A stretch of 64,000 bases of DNA from Apostichopus japonicus (taxonomy: Eukaryota; Echinodermata; Holothuroidea; Aspidochirotida; Stichopodidae). The position numbers and the translations under genes were made by a program. This document shows, piece after piece, positions 1-10,764 of this stretch (position 1 is its first letter; every line of letters starts with the position of its first letter). The notes under the pieces are model-generated. The model worked only from the letters and a program-made list of their open reading frames with translations. It was not told the origin of the DNA and made no database searches. The stretch spans positions 38,643,111 to 38,707,110 of the forward strand of contig NC_092576.1 in assembly GCF_037975245.1 (NCBI RefSeq). Direction: 5' to 3'.

Positions 1-556
1 AAGCACGATGGTTGTAACCTGTATGGACGCGCTGTACAGTACACACAGAACTTGTGTAAGGACCTAACTCCTGAAATCAGATAAGTCAAAACACTATCAT
101 GCCTTATAAAGTCGCCTTGTACGGGATGAATAACTAAGTGCAAGTATACACAATTAATATTTAATAGTACGTCCATGGAAGACATTAGAGAAAAAAAAAA
201 CAGAAAGGTTATACATAAAGTTTAAGAAAACAATAAACAGTAAGATGCTCCTTATTTCTACCTCCCTGGTTCACAGACCCCCTTCTCAGCCATCCCCTTC
301 TCCCCATGCACACAAACACACGCAAACACAACCCATCCAGGCAAATTGAATTCAAACAGAACAAAGTTTAGCAAACCTTCTTCCATCGACCGGATTGGAG
401 ATCAAGATAGCAGGCATTACTCGGCCACAAAACTGAAAAACAAAATGAAACGAAATCATTCTTTCAATAGTTACCGTTTCAATTACGTAAGTGATAGCGT
501 TGACCACACACTACACATATTATCATGGCTAAATACTAAAAGGAGGCGTTCTTTTT
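1..556. other. Non-coding left edge
   Basis: I see no exon with convincing splice sites here. The stretch holds an A-run near 190-200 and a CA-rich segment near 300-330. An open frame from 346 overlaps the exon at 557 in a different frame and has no family features, so I treat it as chance. Confidence 0.4.
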
Positions 557-639
557 ATGGGCAATTTGACCAACCAGCCATTGGAGCATGACGACATCGC
601 TGAATCTGAAGAAGATTCGGACGATGAAATCCTGATATG
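557..639 (+). CDS. Exon of an unknown gene with an acidic segment
   Basis: The frame starts at an ATG at 557 and runs 27 codons to a GTAAGC donor at 640, ending in phase 2. It encodes a short polar start (MGNLTNQPLEHDD) followed by a Glu/Asp/Ser cluster (AESEEDSDDEILI). Upstream in frame there is a stop near 533, so this is either a first coding exon or an exon entered just before the ATG. The split codon joins cleanly to the exon at 956, where TG plus T makes Cys. Acidic clusters of this kind occur in cytoplasmic sorting tails, but I do not recognise the protein. Confidence rests on the donor and on phase agreement only. Confidence 0.4.
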
Positions 640-955
640 GTAAGCCACACTGTATGTATTGTGTATACATGTACTGTAGTAGCGCAATATGCCTATATGA
701 CTCATCGTTACGCTTGACTACCATTGTATTACATAATACATGTAGGTCAAGTACTTTGGAGGGAGGGGGAGGGGTATAAGGGGGGAGGGGTTGGCAACCA
801 GGTAGTAGATATGATTGAAGGGACGGGAATGAACTGTTTTTTTTAAGTTTGAATAAGAAATTTCAAAAGTCAAAGCAATTTGTTTCCCTTTTTGTGTATT
901 GTTTGTACAAATTTTGTAATTATTTGCATACTAATTTATTAGACCCTTGCTCCAG

Positions 956-1061
956 TTACAGCAACAACCGAGGTGCCAAATATGATGTGGATGAACAACA
1001 GCCTAAACTTATCACTCCAGAAGAGCCCCTGACCAGCATGGAGACCATAACTTTGATATAA
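956..1061 (+). CDS. Terminal exon of the same unknown gene
   Basis: An acceptor (ttgctccag) at 955 opens a frame that completes the codon split at 639. It runs 35 codons to a TAA at 1059-1061. The encoded tail is hydrophilic, begins YSNNRGAKYDVDEQQPKLIT and ends in SMETITLI. With the 557-639 exon this gives a 62-residue C-terminal segment with no membrane span and no cysteine motif beyond the junction Cys. It looks like a cytoplasmic tail or a small soluble protein. I cannot name the family. Earlier exons would lie left of the window if the ATG at 557 is not the true start. Confidence 0.42.
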
Positions 1062-1440
1062 ACCCTAAATTTGGTAGCCTGTAAAATAATTTATCCGCGA
1101 ATGAAAATTTAACAAAATGTCAAAAAATCAGTCATATTCCTCGTATTCAAACATCAAATTATATTTTACTTATAAAATGACATGTCTTGAACTCATCAAA
1201 CTATCAAAAGTCCAGCAGATTTCATCGAAATAATTTCAAATGGGCAAAGGAAAGTACAGTGTATGTATCATAACCTCATTTGCATATTTACATATCCAAT
1301 TAGCTCAATTATAAAAAAATATATATAAAAATTAAAACCTCATTTCAATACCTATCTGTCAATACTTGGGTCCCTATGTACAAAATGAACAGATTCTAAG
1401 TAATTACAATGTGTTAATATTTTCCCCATGAACAATGATA

Positions 1441-1731
1441 TTACGTGGAAATAGAGACATAAGGAGTTAAAGTACATTTATTAAAGGTGGGATCGCTCGT
1501 AATTTCCTCGTTAATTCTATCCTTCACAGCAACCGATTCAAAAATAATATCAATACTACCCTCTACCGGTTCGTCGCTGTTGTTTCGTAATTTCTCAGCA
1601 ATCCCGTTTTTACGGCTAGTAAGCAATAAACGGGTTTGGTTACCTGAAGCGGTGGCCTTGGCGAAATTCCTGCATAGTTTCTTGTCTGTAGCAGTGTCAG
1701 TACAGGGAGTTGTTATGGAAAAACTCCCTGG
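1441..1731 (-). CDS. Possible coding exon, unknown product
   Basis: An open frame of 96 codons runs from after a TGA near 1732 to a TAA at 1441. Its composition is protein-like. Two cysteines lie near the start (TPCTDT and KKLCRN), then a basic segment (LLTSRKNGIAEKLRNN), then an acidic amphipathic one (VEGSIDIIFESVAVKD). An acceptor-like ctgacactgctacag sits at its beginning and could define an exon start near 1698. A GTAACC inside the frame could instead be a donor, so the limits are uncertain. I do not recognise a domain. The opposite-strand frame over the same bases is judged a shadow. Confidence 0.3.
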   Translation of the reverse strand, partial: PGSFSITTPCTDTATDKKLCRNFAKATASGNQTRLLLTSRKNGIAEKLRNNSDEPVEGSIDIIFESVAVKDRINEEITSDPTFNKCTLTPYVSIST

Positions 1732-2889
1732 TCAGTAGTATGCGGTAAATTATTACGTCTCGTTTTCGTGTGTGTTGTGTGATACAAAACTCTGTGGTTT
1801 GTTTTACGTTCATAACTTTTCACAACTAGTGGGCTGTAGTAGCTGTACAGTATAGATGTAATAGTTTGACCAGGGAGCTGCTACTCGAGCGGTTCCCTGC
1901 TTTTTACTCTTTTAGGCCCACATGGTGAACAGTCGAAGTCCGAACTGCTCGGATGCCCTGGTTTCGTAGTTGATTCACTGATTTGGAAAGCTCTGCATGC
2001 TTTATGCTGTATCGAATATCAGAAGTTTAGCCTATAGAAGTACAGTAAGCTAACGCTATTTTACTGTAAAAAAAACAGTGTATTCCAAACCTTTACAGAT
2101 GCGCCAGTCTTGTACTAACCTGAGTAAAGTATTTGAAATATTGCAACCTTAGTTGCGAGCCGACATTCTTTCACAGCTCAAGAAACTTATAGTGAAGTTT
2201 ATGTCTGATACATTGACTCGTGTCACAAAAAGGACAGACGCGAATGAGTGAAAAAATTGACTGAAGTGATTACAACATTGGGTATCAAACGTATGGTCAA
2301 GTCCGTCATATGTGAACAATTGGTATTTCAGCCAATTTAGGTATTAATTACACATAGACACAGTCACAACTTACATTGTATTTTATATATAAATTTTAGT
2401 TATATATCAGGAGGATTTTATGTCATAAACCATATATAGATAAATATGTATATTTAATTATTTTTGGACTCCTGACAACGGGCCCTTTAGGCGATCACAG
2501 AACACTTGCCCTAGCTGCACCCCATCCTCCTAACCGGTGCACGTAAACACTGTCCTTGCACCCCTTTGACCCGAATTAAAGATAACAAAATTTGAACGGA
2601 AAAGGGAACGAAAATACGTTGCCATAAGGGGCGGCTTCACCCTCTTTAGAAAGGATTGGCAAAAAGGGAATAAGTACATGAACAATACATTAAAAGTTAT
2701 TTCCATTGAAAAGTGACTCGCTGAACATCTGCAGTCAAAGCAAACAACTTTTTTTTTTCTAGCAACTTTTTTTTTTTTCTAAATCACGTCAGTTTATTGA
2801 CTCGAATTACAACTCAAAACTATAACTCAAATTGGATTGAATTTAAAAAAAAAAGCTGTCTGCATGGCTCATACTTATCTATACTATTA
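1732..2889. other. Unassigned non-coding DNA
   Basis: I see no supported gene. The segment contains T-runs near 2750-2780 and AT-rich sequence. It ends at the flanking direct repeat of the MITE that starts at 2890. Confidence 0.4.
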
Positions 2890-3282
2890 CAGGGATGAGA
2901 CTGAGTCGGGGGAAAAAAATCTGAAATTTATCGATCGCCGTCCTGGGGGAGGTCAGGTAAGGAGGGCTTAGATGCAAAATGGTGGACTCTAGATGGAATC
3001 TATCACATCACGTAACTCGCCAAAAAAGTGTGGAATTTCTGCTTGTATAATTTATCCATTAGCTTTTTTGAACCAAAAAAGGCTTTTTTGCTTGCTTTGT
3101 GCTACTTGATTCCACCACTGGTCAAATTCGGTGTTCCTTCCCTTCACAGTCCAGCATGTTCGGCAAAAAAAAAAAAAAATTAAATCAAAAAAATAATAAA
3201 AAACGCGAATTACGAGAAAAAACGCGAAAATGAAAAAAAAAAAATCGGAAATCCGCGTTTCCGCGGAAGAGTCTCATGCCTG
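2890..3282. mobile_element. MITE-like DNA transposon, hAT-style ends
   Basis: The left end reads CAGGGATGAGAC and the reverse complement of the right end reads CAGGCATGAGAC, giving 12-bp terminal inverted repeats with one mismatch. CTATTA lies directly outside both ends (2884-2889 and 3283-3288) as a 6-bp direct repeat. The interior is about 390 bp with no coding frame. It has long A-runs separated by CGCG-type motifs (cgcgaattacgag, ccgcgtttccgcgg). CAGGG-type ends are usual for hAT elements, but those normally duplicate 8 bp, so the class is tentative. Confidence 0.6.
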
Positions 3283-3288
3283 CTATTA

Positions 3289-4553
3289 TGTGACAATATA
3301 GGCGTACAGGCTCTAGTCAACCAGGAGGGACACTGGAAGGGGGGGGGGGCTTTTTTTTCTTGCCACAGAAAATTAAACATTGCCCGGAAGTTTCTAGCAC
3401 GATTAATTCATTTCAAACTTCGACGACAATGAAGGACAAAGAGAACCATATAGGCCTATGCCTGACTATAAGACCATTGAACCATCACGAACAACTCCGA
3501 ATAATCTTCCATTTGCCGATTTATGACACTGGGGAAGTAAGGGGTGGGGCTTTCCATTTGATCCGCAAGTATAGTGAACGGTCACCACAACAAAGGTGTA
3601 TAACTTGGGACTAGCATGGGGAGACTTGTCAACCTTGTGAACATTTTTTAGGGGGGTAAGATGTAAGGGGGGGGAGTCGGCAAACTAAAACATACAGGGT
3701 AAACAGAGGGAAGGAAAGAAGTCAAAAAAGAAAGAGTGAAAGACAGATGAAGGGATGGAGGAAGAAAGTAAAGAAAATGTGGAGATGGAGGTTAGGGGTA
3801 GAGATAGATATGATATGAAATACAGAGAAAAGAAAACCAAGAGCAGAAAATGGAGATCACTGGGATACTGTCAAATACACAAGAAGAATATACAATCTCA
3901 ATACTGGAATTAAATATTGCACCACATAAATACAGCTTATGACATCAAGAAATCAAAGGGGAAGGATATAATGTTTCAAGGATGCTGCAAAATAAGACAC
4001 AACAGAAGATAATCATGGTTTCTGATCTATTAGGCTTCTTCTCCCTACTGCTACAAGGATGTAAGAGACCACAGGGACTCACACAACTCTTTAAGTTGTG
4101 ATGACCTCTGACCCTTACTATGCCTAACTGTTATGTTGCCAGGGAATAAATACACCAGTGCATGAGAGGAGGTGAGAGACAGGACTGATTGATCGTGTCT
4201 ATAGGGGTGTTTAATATACATGTGATTCAAGAAGATAGATGTAAAATGTAGCACTGTTTGAACACTTCAAAGGGGACCCCTTCCCCACCCCTTCCCCACA
4301 CCCTCCCCACGTTCAAATCATATCCCCTCCTGCCTCCTGGCAACGGATATGAACACCAGTATAAATAAACCGATACAGATATTTATACCCGCTGTGTGTA
4401 GGCCTATATACAATAATACAAAGCTGGCCATTCTCTGATTGTTACTCCTTGATTGAATTTCCCCAACCTTGCCCACCTTGACTTAGAGGGTGGCCAAGCT
4501 TCTGATTCACAGTCATAGCTACTATCGAACAAAATGGACGAAAGCAATTTATC
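3289..4553. other. Non-coding DNA with a long purine-rich tract
   Basis: I see no supported exon. A strongly purine-biased run covers about 3690-3870 on the plus strand (GGAAGG, AAAGAAAGAG and GGATGGAGG type). A G-run lies near 3340. The open frame at 3360-3614 has no family features. Confidence 0.4.
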
Positions 4554-4816
4554 TCAATCTGGTGATGCAGATGTATCAATAGCTGCTAATCCAACGTGAA
4601 TGTCGCACAACCTGTCAATAAAAGTCTGGGAAAAGTGCTTGCCCCTGCCATATGTATGATCTCTTTTGTTCAGGATCATGTAAATGTGGCAATGTGTATT
4701 TGTATGGTCTGATGTTTCTCTCCCATGCTGCTCCATATCTAATCCTGCTGGTGACATTGGACAGAACATGGCAGATGGCTTCTTGAGAGGTGTTGAAGTA
4801 ACTGGATCAGAAGTAT
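4554..4816 (-). CDS. Terminal exon of a minus-strand gene, unknown function
   Basis: The acceptor (tctttacag) lies just above 4816. Two bases complete a split codon, and the frame runs 86 codons to a TGA at 4556-4554. The product starts TSDPVTSTPLKKPSAM and is polar, with several His and Cys (HTNTHCHIYM, DRLCDIHVG). The incoming phase matches the donor of the exon ending at 7124 (phase 1), which supports splicing across an intron that now holds a transposon and a triplication. I do not recognise a domain. TPLKKPSA-type linkers are common in nuclear proteins. Confidence 0.5.
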
Positions 4817-5258
4817 CTGTAAAGATTACATAAAACATTTGTTACTAGATTGCAAGTATCCTGCTATAGCTACTATGGCTGTGACTAAAAATATACTTTT
4901 GTTTAGAACTTATCACACTTTCGCAGCACTGGAAACTGATATTTCAATTTAAATGGTGTCATTGAGTTTAGAGGACATTGAAGTAGAAGATATTGAAGTT
5001 ACAAGTATGTTGGTGAAACCAAGACCACCCTCAATAAGCAGTTCTAGTCACAGGTCAATACAATGAAAATGGAGACTCCAGTAGGGGAACACTTTCAGTT
5101 CCCCAATCATACCATAAAAGTAAGACATGTCCCAACAGGTAACTAAATTCGTAGACTAACCATCTCAGACATAGTACACCACAGCAGAGAAAGAGAGAGT
5201 GGACGGAATGCCTTAGCACCATTCAACTGAATGGGCTCAATATACAAGAAGGACATGA

Positions 5259-5989
5259 CTAACTTACATAGGCGTAGGAGGCTGGGGGCTGGGGGGGGGG
5301 GGCTGCAGCCCCCCCAACCAAAACTTTTGGTGAAAATTCGGGCAATATGCTGAGAATTTTTCGGGCACCTACTTAAAAAAAGAATAATATGCAGTGTGTT
5401 TTGCACATTTTTGGGTGAAAATTCGGGCAATATGCTGAGAATTTTTCGGGCACCTACTGAAAAGGGATAATTTTCAGTGTGTTTTTCACATTTTTTGGTG
5501 AAAATTCGGGCAAAATGCTGAGAATTTTTTCGGGCACCTACTGAAAGAAGAATAATTTGCAATGTGTTTTCCCCTTTTTTCGGTGAAAATTCCGGCAATA
5601 TGCTGAGAATTCTACGGGCACCTACTTAAAAAAAGAATAATTTGCAGTGTGTTTTTCACATTTTTTGGTGAAAATTCGGGCAATATGCTGAGAATTTTTC
5701 GGGCACCTACTGAAAGAAGAATATTTTGCAATGTGTTTTTCAATGTTTAAACTTATATTGTTATGATCATTTTTGTTTTACAGATTCCCCAATAATTTTA
5801 ACCAATATGGAAGGCTAATAAGATTGTATGTGATTGGCATGTGATGTAATAACCGATGAATGCCTATATGATATGCACAACAACATGTTGATCGCGCGCG
5901 GAGCGCACGAAAATTTCGGATATATTTTTCGGGCAAGTCGTTTCAGCCCCCCACAAATCAAATGAGGCTCCTACGCCTATGCTAACTTA
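5259..5989. mobile_element. hAT-like non-autonomous element with 8-bp target duplication
   Basis: The element is 5267-5981. It begins CATAGGCGTAGGAG, and the right end gives the same 14 bases in reverse complement. CTAACTTA lies immediately outside on both sides (5259-5266 and 5982-5989), a perfect 8-bp target-site duplication as made by hAT and P-type elements. Just inside the left end is a G-run followed by a complementary C-run (about 5281-5315), which could fold back. The body holds five tandem 84-bp repeats. No transposase frame is present, so it is non-autonomous. It lies in the intron of the minus-strand gene with exons at 7124 and 4816. Its right half was later triplicated. Confidence 0.75.
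5322..5740. repeat. Five tandem copies of an 84-85 bp unit
   Basis: The motif tgaaaattcgggcaatatgc recurs, with small changes, at 5331, 5416, 5499, 5584 and 5669. Each is followed by gctgagaattttt, cgggcacctact and a caatgtg or cagtgtg tail. The array is internal to the hAT-like element. It creates a spurious repetitive minus-strand frame (5143-5598). Confidence 0.85.
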
Positions 5990-6812
5990 ATCCTGCTCCA
6001 TCTCTGTATTCTGCCATAGTTCATTCCCCCTCTCTCCTTTCTTAATCCTCGCTTTGTACTCCACAGTTTATCTAAATACCTCTGCTTTCCAATGTGTTTT
6101 TCAATGTTTAAACTTATATTGTTATGATCATTTTTGTTTTACAGTTTCCCCAATAATTTTAACCAATATGGAAGGCTAATAAGATTGTATGTGATTGGCA
6201 TGTGATGTAATAACCGATGAATGCCTATATGATATGCACAACAACATGTTGATCGCGCGCGGAGCGCACGAAAATTTCGGATATATTTTTCGGGCAAGTC
6301 GTTTCAGCCCCCCACAAATCAAATGAGGCTCCTACGCCTATGCTAACTTAATCCTGCTCCATCTCTGTATTCTGCCATAGTTCATTCCCCCTCTCTCCTT
6401 TCTTAATCCTCGCTTTGTACTCCACAGTTTATCTAAATACCTCTGCTTTCCAATGTGTTTTTCAATGTTTAAACTTATATTGTTATGATCATTTTTGTTT
6501 TACAGATTCCCCAATAATTTTAACCAATATGGAAGGCTAATAAGATTGTATGTGATTGGCATGTGATGTAATAACCGATGAATGCCTATATGATATGCAC
6601 AACAACATGTTGATCGCGCGCGGAGCGCACGAAAATTTCGGATATATTTTTCGGGCAAGTCGTTTCAGCCCCCCACAAATCAAATGAGGCTCCTACGCCT
6701 GTGCTAACTTAATCCTGCTCCATCTCTGTATTCTGCCATAGTTCATTCCCCCTCTCTCCTTTCTTAATCCTCGCTTTGTACTCCACAGTTTATCTAAATA
6801 CCTCTGCTTTCC
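5730..6812. repeat. Tandem triplication of a 361-bp unit
   Basis: The words caatgtgtttttcaatg restart at 5729, 6090 and 6451, an exact 361-bp period. The copies differ at only a few bases, so the event is recent. Each unit comprises the right third of the hAT-like element, including its right inverted repeat and the CTAACTTA duplication, plus about 100 bp of host flank ending ctctgctttcc. After the third copy the original flank resumes at about 6813. Confidence 0.9.
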
Positions 6813-7123
6813 CTGACTCCTTTTTTTCAATACACCATTAACTTCTTTCTTTGTGTTCATCATGTCCTCTCTGTACCAGGCTCTATTGTGTCTATTGCCT
6901 CTAAAGAAGATCCTCATAATATCAGGCCCACTGACTTTTATATAAATTCTCATACACATGTACCCTTTTTAGTGGATGAGCAATATGCTACCATTTTTTT
7001 CTTTTCTTTAGGAATTTAATGAGAATGAAATTATATTATTTTTCTGATCACATCAGATCAGATATAAGATTAGCACTGCTCTTCCAGTCTGTTATTCATG
7101 CAAGGATAAACATATAAATTTAC

Positions 7124-7223
7124 CTTCTCCTTTCTGAGTGTCAACTGATCTTTCTGTGGTGACAGCTGCTGAGAATGCCTCTGTTTGACTTTCGGCATCC
7201 TTCTGGAAAGATGCATTTAACAC
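7124..7223 (-). CDS. Internal exon of a minus-strand gene, unknown function
   Basis: The exon is bounded by an acceptor (attgaacag) above 7223 and a GTAAAT donor below 7124. It encodes 33 residues plus one base. It enters in phase 0 and leaves in phase 1, which matches the exon at 4816. The peptide starts VLNASFQKDAESQTEAF and ends TQKGE. It is polar and acidic with an SQTE motif, and looks like a linker in a nuclear or regulatory protein. It probably belongs with the exon near 9417-9700, but the phase there is ambiguous. Confidence 0.5.
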
Positions 7224-7935
7224 CTGTTCAATGAAACAAAAAAAATGTCCGTAAATCTTATAACTGAAATAGTAATTTTACTGTACACCCCAAGCTTAAT
7301 TGTATGCGTAATGAATCTGGTAATGATTATTACAAACAAACATGTTTTTATCATACCTACCCAAGAAAAAATATGAAAGAGAAAAGTAACAAACAAACAC
7401 TTTGGCAGATTTCAATAATAACATATTGTTAACCCACAATGATTTAAACCCAGATAAGGATGATATATTCTTTCATACTCTTCTTCAACATATCCTAAAA
7501 CCGTGGTACCTTTCAAGAAAATTGTGAGGATAATTTTGTGTTGCCCAACTGCTTGCTCAACAACCTGAGCTCACATGTCAATGTACAATTTACTATGTAA
7601 ACTTCCTGTCTAAGTGAACTGATTGGTTTCATATCACTAAAAGATGTCCAGTCTTTTGATCAAAGTTTGATGTACACTCATTATTTACCTACTGTGTAAA
7701 CTTCCTGTTTATGTGAGCAGTTGGTTTCATGAGTGAGAATTGAGATGCTAGCTTACTCCATGACATAAGCCCACCATTGTGAAAAATTCCTGTTTACATG
7801 CATAGCTAGTTTTCAGACTACCATTAACGCTAGATCACTCTCCACAAGAGATAGTTACGGTCACCAAATTTAATAGATTAAAATTTTTGAACACTAAACA
7901 TCAGATCATTTAGGGCTCTTAAAATGCAATCTGGA

Positions 7936-7971
7936 TTTGGTTGCTAGGCGGGCCGTATCCTAGCAACCAAA
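7936..7971. repeat. Perfect 13-bp hairpin with RFX-like half-sites
   Basis: TTTGGTTGCTAGG at 7936-7948 is followed, after a 10-bp loop (cgggccgtat), by its exact reverse complement CCTAGCAACCAAA at 7959-7971. CCTAGCAAC resembles the half-site recognised by RFX factors (X box). It lies in the large intron of the minus-strand gene. Function is inferred only from the motif. Confidence 0.6.
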
Positions 7972-9118
7972 AAGTTTTCCATTTTTTTTTGCCCAATTTC
8001 ATCCTTTGAGACATATTGCAAGACACCATATCAATTTCAGGCAATTCTGAGAGGGTGGGCATGGAGGCCACTGTTGATTTGGCATGGATGGACCCATATA
8101 TAAAAATATGATAAATTATCACAACATTATAGCATCAGGCCTACACAAAAAACTGGTACTTTCTTACCTCCAGGCATGGCAATATAAAGGTTTATATAGG
8201 TGTAGCTATATGTACTAATATGTTCCCTCAATTTGTGAGGCTAATTTACCTTAGTTCTTGCATAGCAGTTGGGTTCCTTCAAAAATCCCAAATGCAGAAA
8301 TGTACACATGATTGAGTCAGTAGATAACATGTACACCCCGTTGCCCAAATGAACCATTAAAACTTGATTGCGTATATGCTGGCTGTGGCTGACCTTAGAA
8401 AAACCTAAGGTATAGTTGCATATGTAGCGGTGTGAAAACATGTGAATCAGTTAGGAGTGATTCTAAAGTATTTATGTAGATGCATTATTTTTATAGGAAA
8501 AACTGCAGGTCCATGTGGTTGTGCGTGTACAGCACAGTAGGCCTTCCTCACTGGTGCATATTACAAAATTAGGGGATGCAGTTACTTTGAACACTAAATT
8601 CAGATACTTATTACAATAGGCCTTAGTTCTATATATGCCTAGTTAATTATGACTGGGCAAAGATGAGGCTTCAAACTTCTTTCTTTTTTTCAAATGCTCA
8701 TTCACAAGAATATCTTCTTCAAACAAGGACAGCTGATAACAATTTAGAACCTGGAGGGGGTGGGGATGAACAGATCACCAAGGCCTAGTGGTTAGAAAAT
8801 ATATTTCCATCAATTTGTTGAGGCAAAAACAGTTTACTGTTTGGTGATGAGAAGGCCCAGCTTTCCATTGCATAAATATGTGTCAGTCTTCTTTAGAAAG
8901 GATACTTTCATTTTTAACTGTATACAGTATCTTCATGACAAGCATTCACAAACAGTGATGATGCTGACTCAGTAATACAACTTACTGCTACTTTGTGCTA
9001 GGATAAGTATGATAAGGTTAGCATACGCTAGGCCCATTGGAAAAATAATGAATGATAGGACTAGTTACATGGCCTAGGCATATCAAATCATGTATGTTAC
9101 AAATACAATAGCATACTA

Positions 9119-9331
9119 GACACTGCGAAATTCGAACACCTAAGCCTTAAAATACCCCAAAACTCCGTTATCTTCATTTTATTGACAAATATATACGTAC
9201 ATACTTGCACACAGGTCATTTTGCAGAGGAAATAACTGTAGCTTCGTAGTTTTTAGTGATACTGGCTTTTGCTTGTAGGTTATCATTGTGAAATCGTGTA
9301 TTTCTTAGGGGTGTCCGAACTTGACAGTATT
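9119..9331. mobile_element. Short MITE, GCGAAGTTCGGACAC family
   Basis: The left end reads cactgcgaaattcgaacacc and the right end, in reverse complement, reads atactgtcaagttcggacac. The ends are related inverted repeats. The interior (CGTGTATTTCTTAGGG, tacgaagctacagttatt in reverse) is clearly homologous to the element at 17748-18224 in the opposite orientation. It is about 210 bp long with no coding frame. Confidence 0.65.
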
Positions 9332-9416
9332 CTGTACTTCGCAAAACTGTTAGGCTATACATGTAACCTAGGACAACTACCCTATACAGTTTTAGCCTAG
9401 CTTAGCAAATCATTAC

Positions 9417-9700
9417 CTTTTTGTGTGGTCCTGAAGCAAATGTCCTGCGAAATATACGTTGCTCACAGAAGTCAAATCATGGACATGTCTGTATAGTTCT
9501 TTCTCCATTTGCCAGCTTACATAGGAACGTAGAAGATAGATCTTCGTGGCATCTCTTCGTCGCTGCTGTTCCTTTGCACTGCTGTTTTTGTCAGGTCCAT
9601 GCAACAAAGGCCTTCCTCCACTTAAACCTAACCTACGCTCGTTCCAGGATAAGGTCGTTTTATTTCGCCCGATTCTTCTTGCCCTGATCCTTTTTCCATG
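9417..9700 (-). CDS. Possible 5' coding exon of a minus-strand gene
   Basis: An open frame leads into a GTAATG donor below 9417. It carries a basic segment (KEQQRRRDATKIYLL) followed by SWQMEKELYRHVHDL and a C-terminal FAGHLLQDHTK. This layout resembles a domain seen in uncharacterised invertebrate and fish proteins: a basic stretch, a Trp-centred helix, then a helix ending in LL. That comparison is from memory. No good ATG is visible in this frame, and the donor phase (2) does not fit the exon at 7223 unless another frame or a missing exon is used. A second frame over the last 50 bases would fit in phase 0. Start and frame are therefore unsettled. Confidence 0.3.
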
Positions 9701-10764
9701 ATTGTCACAATACTCTAATCGAATGTATTTGGACGAAAATCGTACAGTATTCTTTACTCAAAAGGCACGCAAACAACAAACTATCGAGGACGAAGGTCCT
9801 ATGCGGTAAACAGTACAGTAAACTGAAATGCTGTGTTATAACATTATGTGTGCAATGGGTACGGGCTTGTTGCGCATACGCTTGCCTGTGCTATTCACTG
9901 ATCTAAATTTACCACCGAGGTCACGTGATTAATAGGGGTCCCCGTAAACCTCGCTGAAACCTCGATGATGCCAGCGCCCTCAAAAAAAAGTCTACGAGCG
10001 ATATCGCCTTTAACTTAACCGGAGCTATGTATTTAAGACTCTCGATAAATTAAAACTAAGCTACCTATTTTTCTTTTAAATAGATATATATGATATAAAA
10101 ACAACCATTTTTACCTGCAGGATTTTTATATAGGATCACACTGGCCTACCATCACTATGACATTCGCTGAACATTCCCTCACAGCAATAAACTAATCTTA
10201 CATTGTAACAACATGGCATTGTTTTCAAATATTCTAAATAAAATATGATGTATCAGCATTGTTGCCCTAAAGCTAAATAATTAGTAACAAAATGAAAGAA
10301 AAGATCCAATATTAGCTGAATGGCAGTAAATATTTATTTGCTATTTTAAACTTGGATTTTGCTTGTTTGCTTATTGTTTCCAGTCTAGTATATTACTGAC
10401 GTAGATGGTGGAATATCACTTATTATGATAGCAATTATATCATCTCACCAGCCCTGGTTAATTGTTGCATTCACACAATAGTATCACTATCACTAATGGC
10501 GTCATAGTACTCATCTCATTAATAATAACATTCATGTACACCCATTCTGTTATTTATATACTTATGGTGTAAGTCTGTCATACCTTGAATCAACGTCTGA
10601 TATTAGGGAGTTTGTTTGAACAATGCAATACAAATACATCAATTTGTAATGTTTTATCAACAACATATGATCGCCACAGCACAGTACAGGTAGAGTAGTT
10701 TAATATCACTGTGGTATAACAAGTGTTTGTTACATTACACAGTCTGTACTGTAACCAGTATACA
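9701..10764. other. Unassigned DNA between the unknown gene and the minisatellite
   Basis: I see no convincing exon. The next LRR exon of the NLR gene would be expected somewhere below 10765, but I could not identify it. A GTATGAC donor-like site near 10585 on the minus strand follows a short open frame and could be a missed exon. Confidence 0.3.

Noticed and set aside
5143-5598. 151-codon minus-strand frame
   Set aside because: It consists of the 84-bp tandem repeat read through by chance, and the three-part protein repeat mirrors the DNA repeat.
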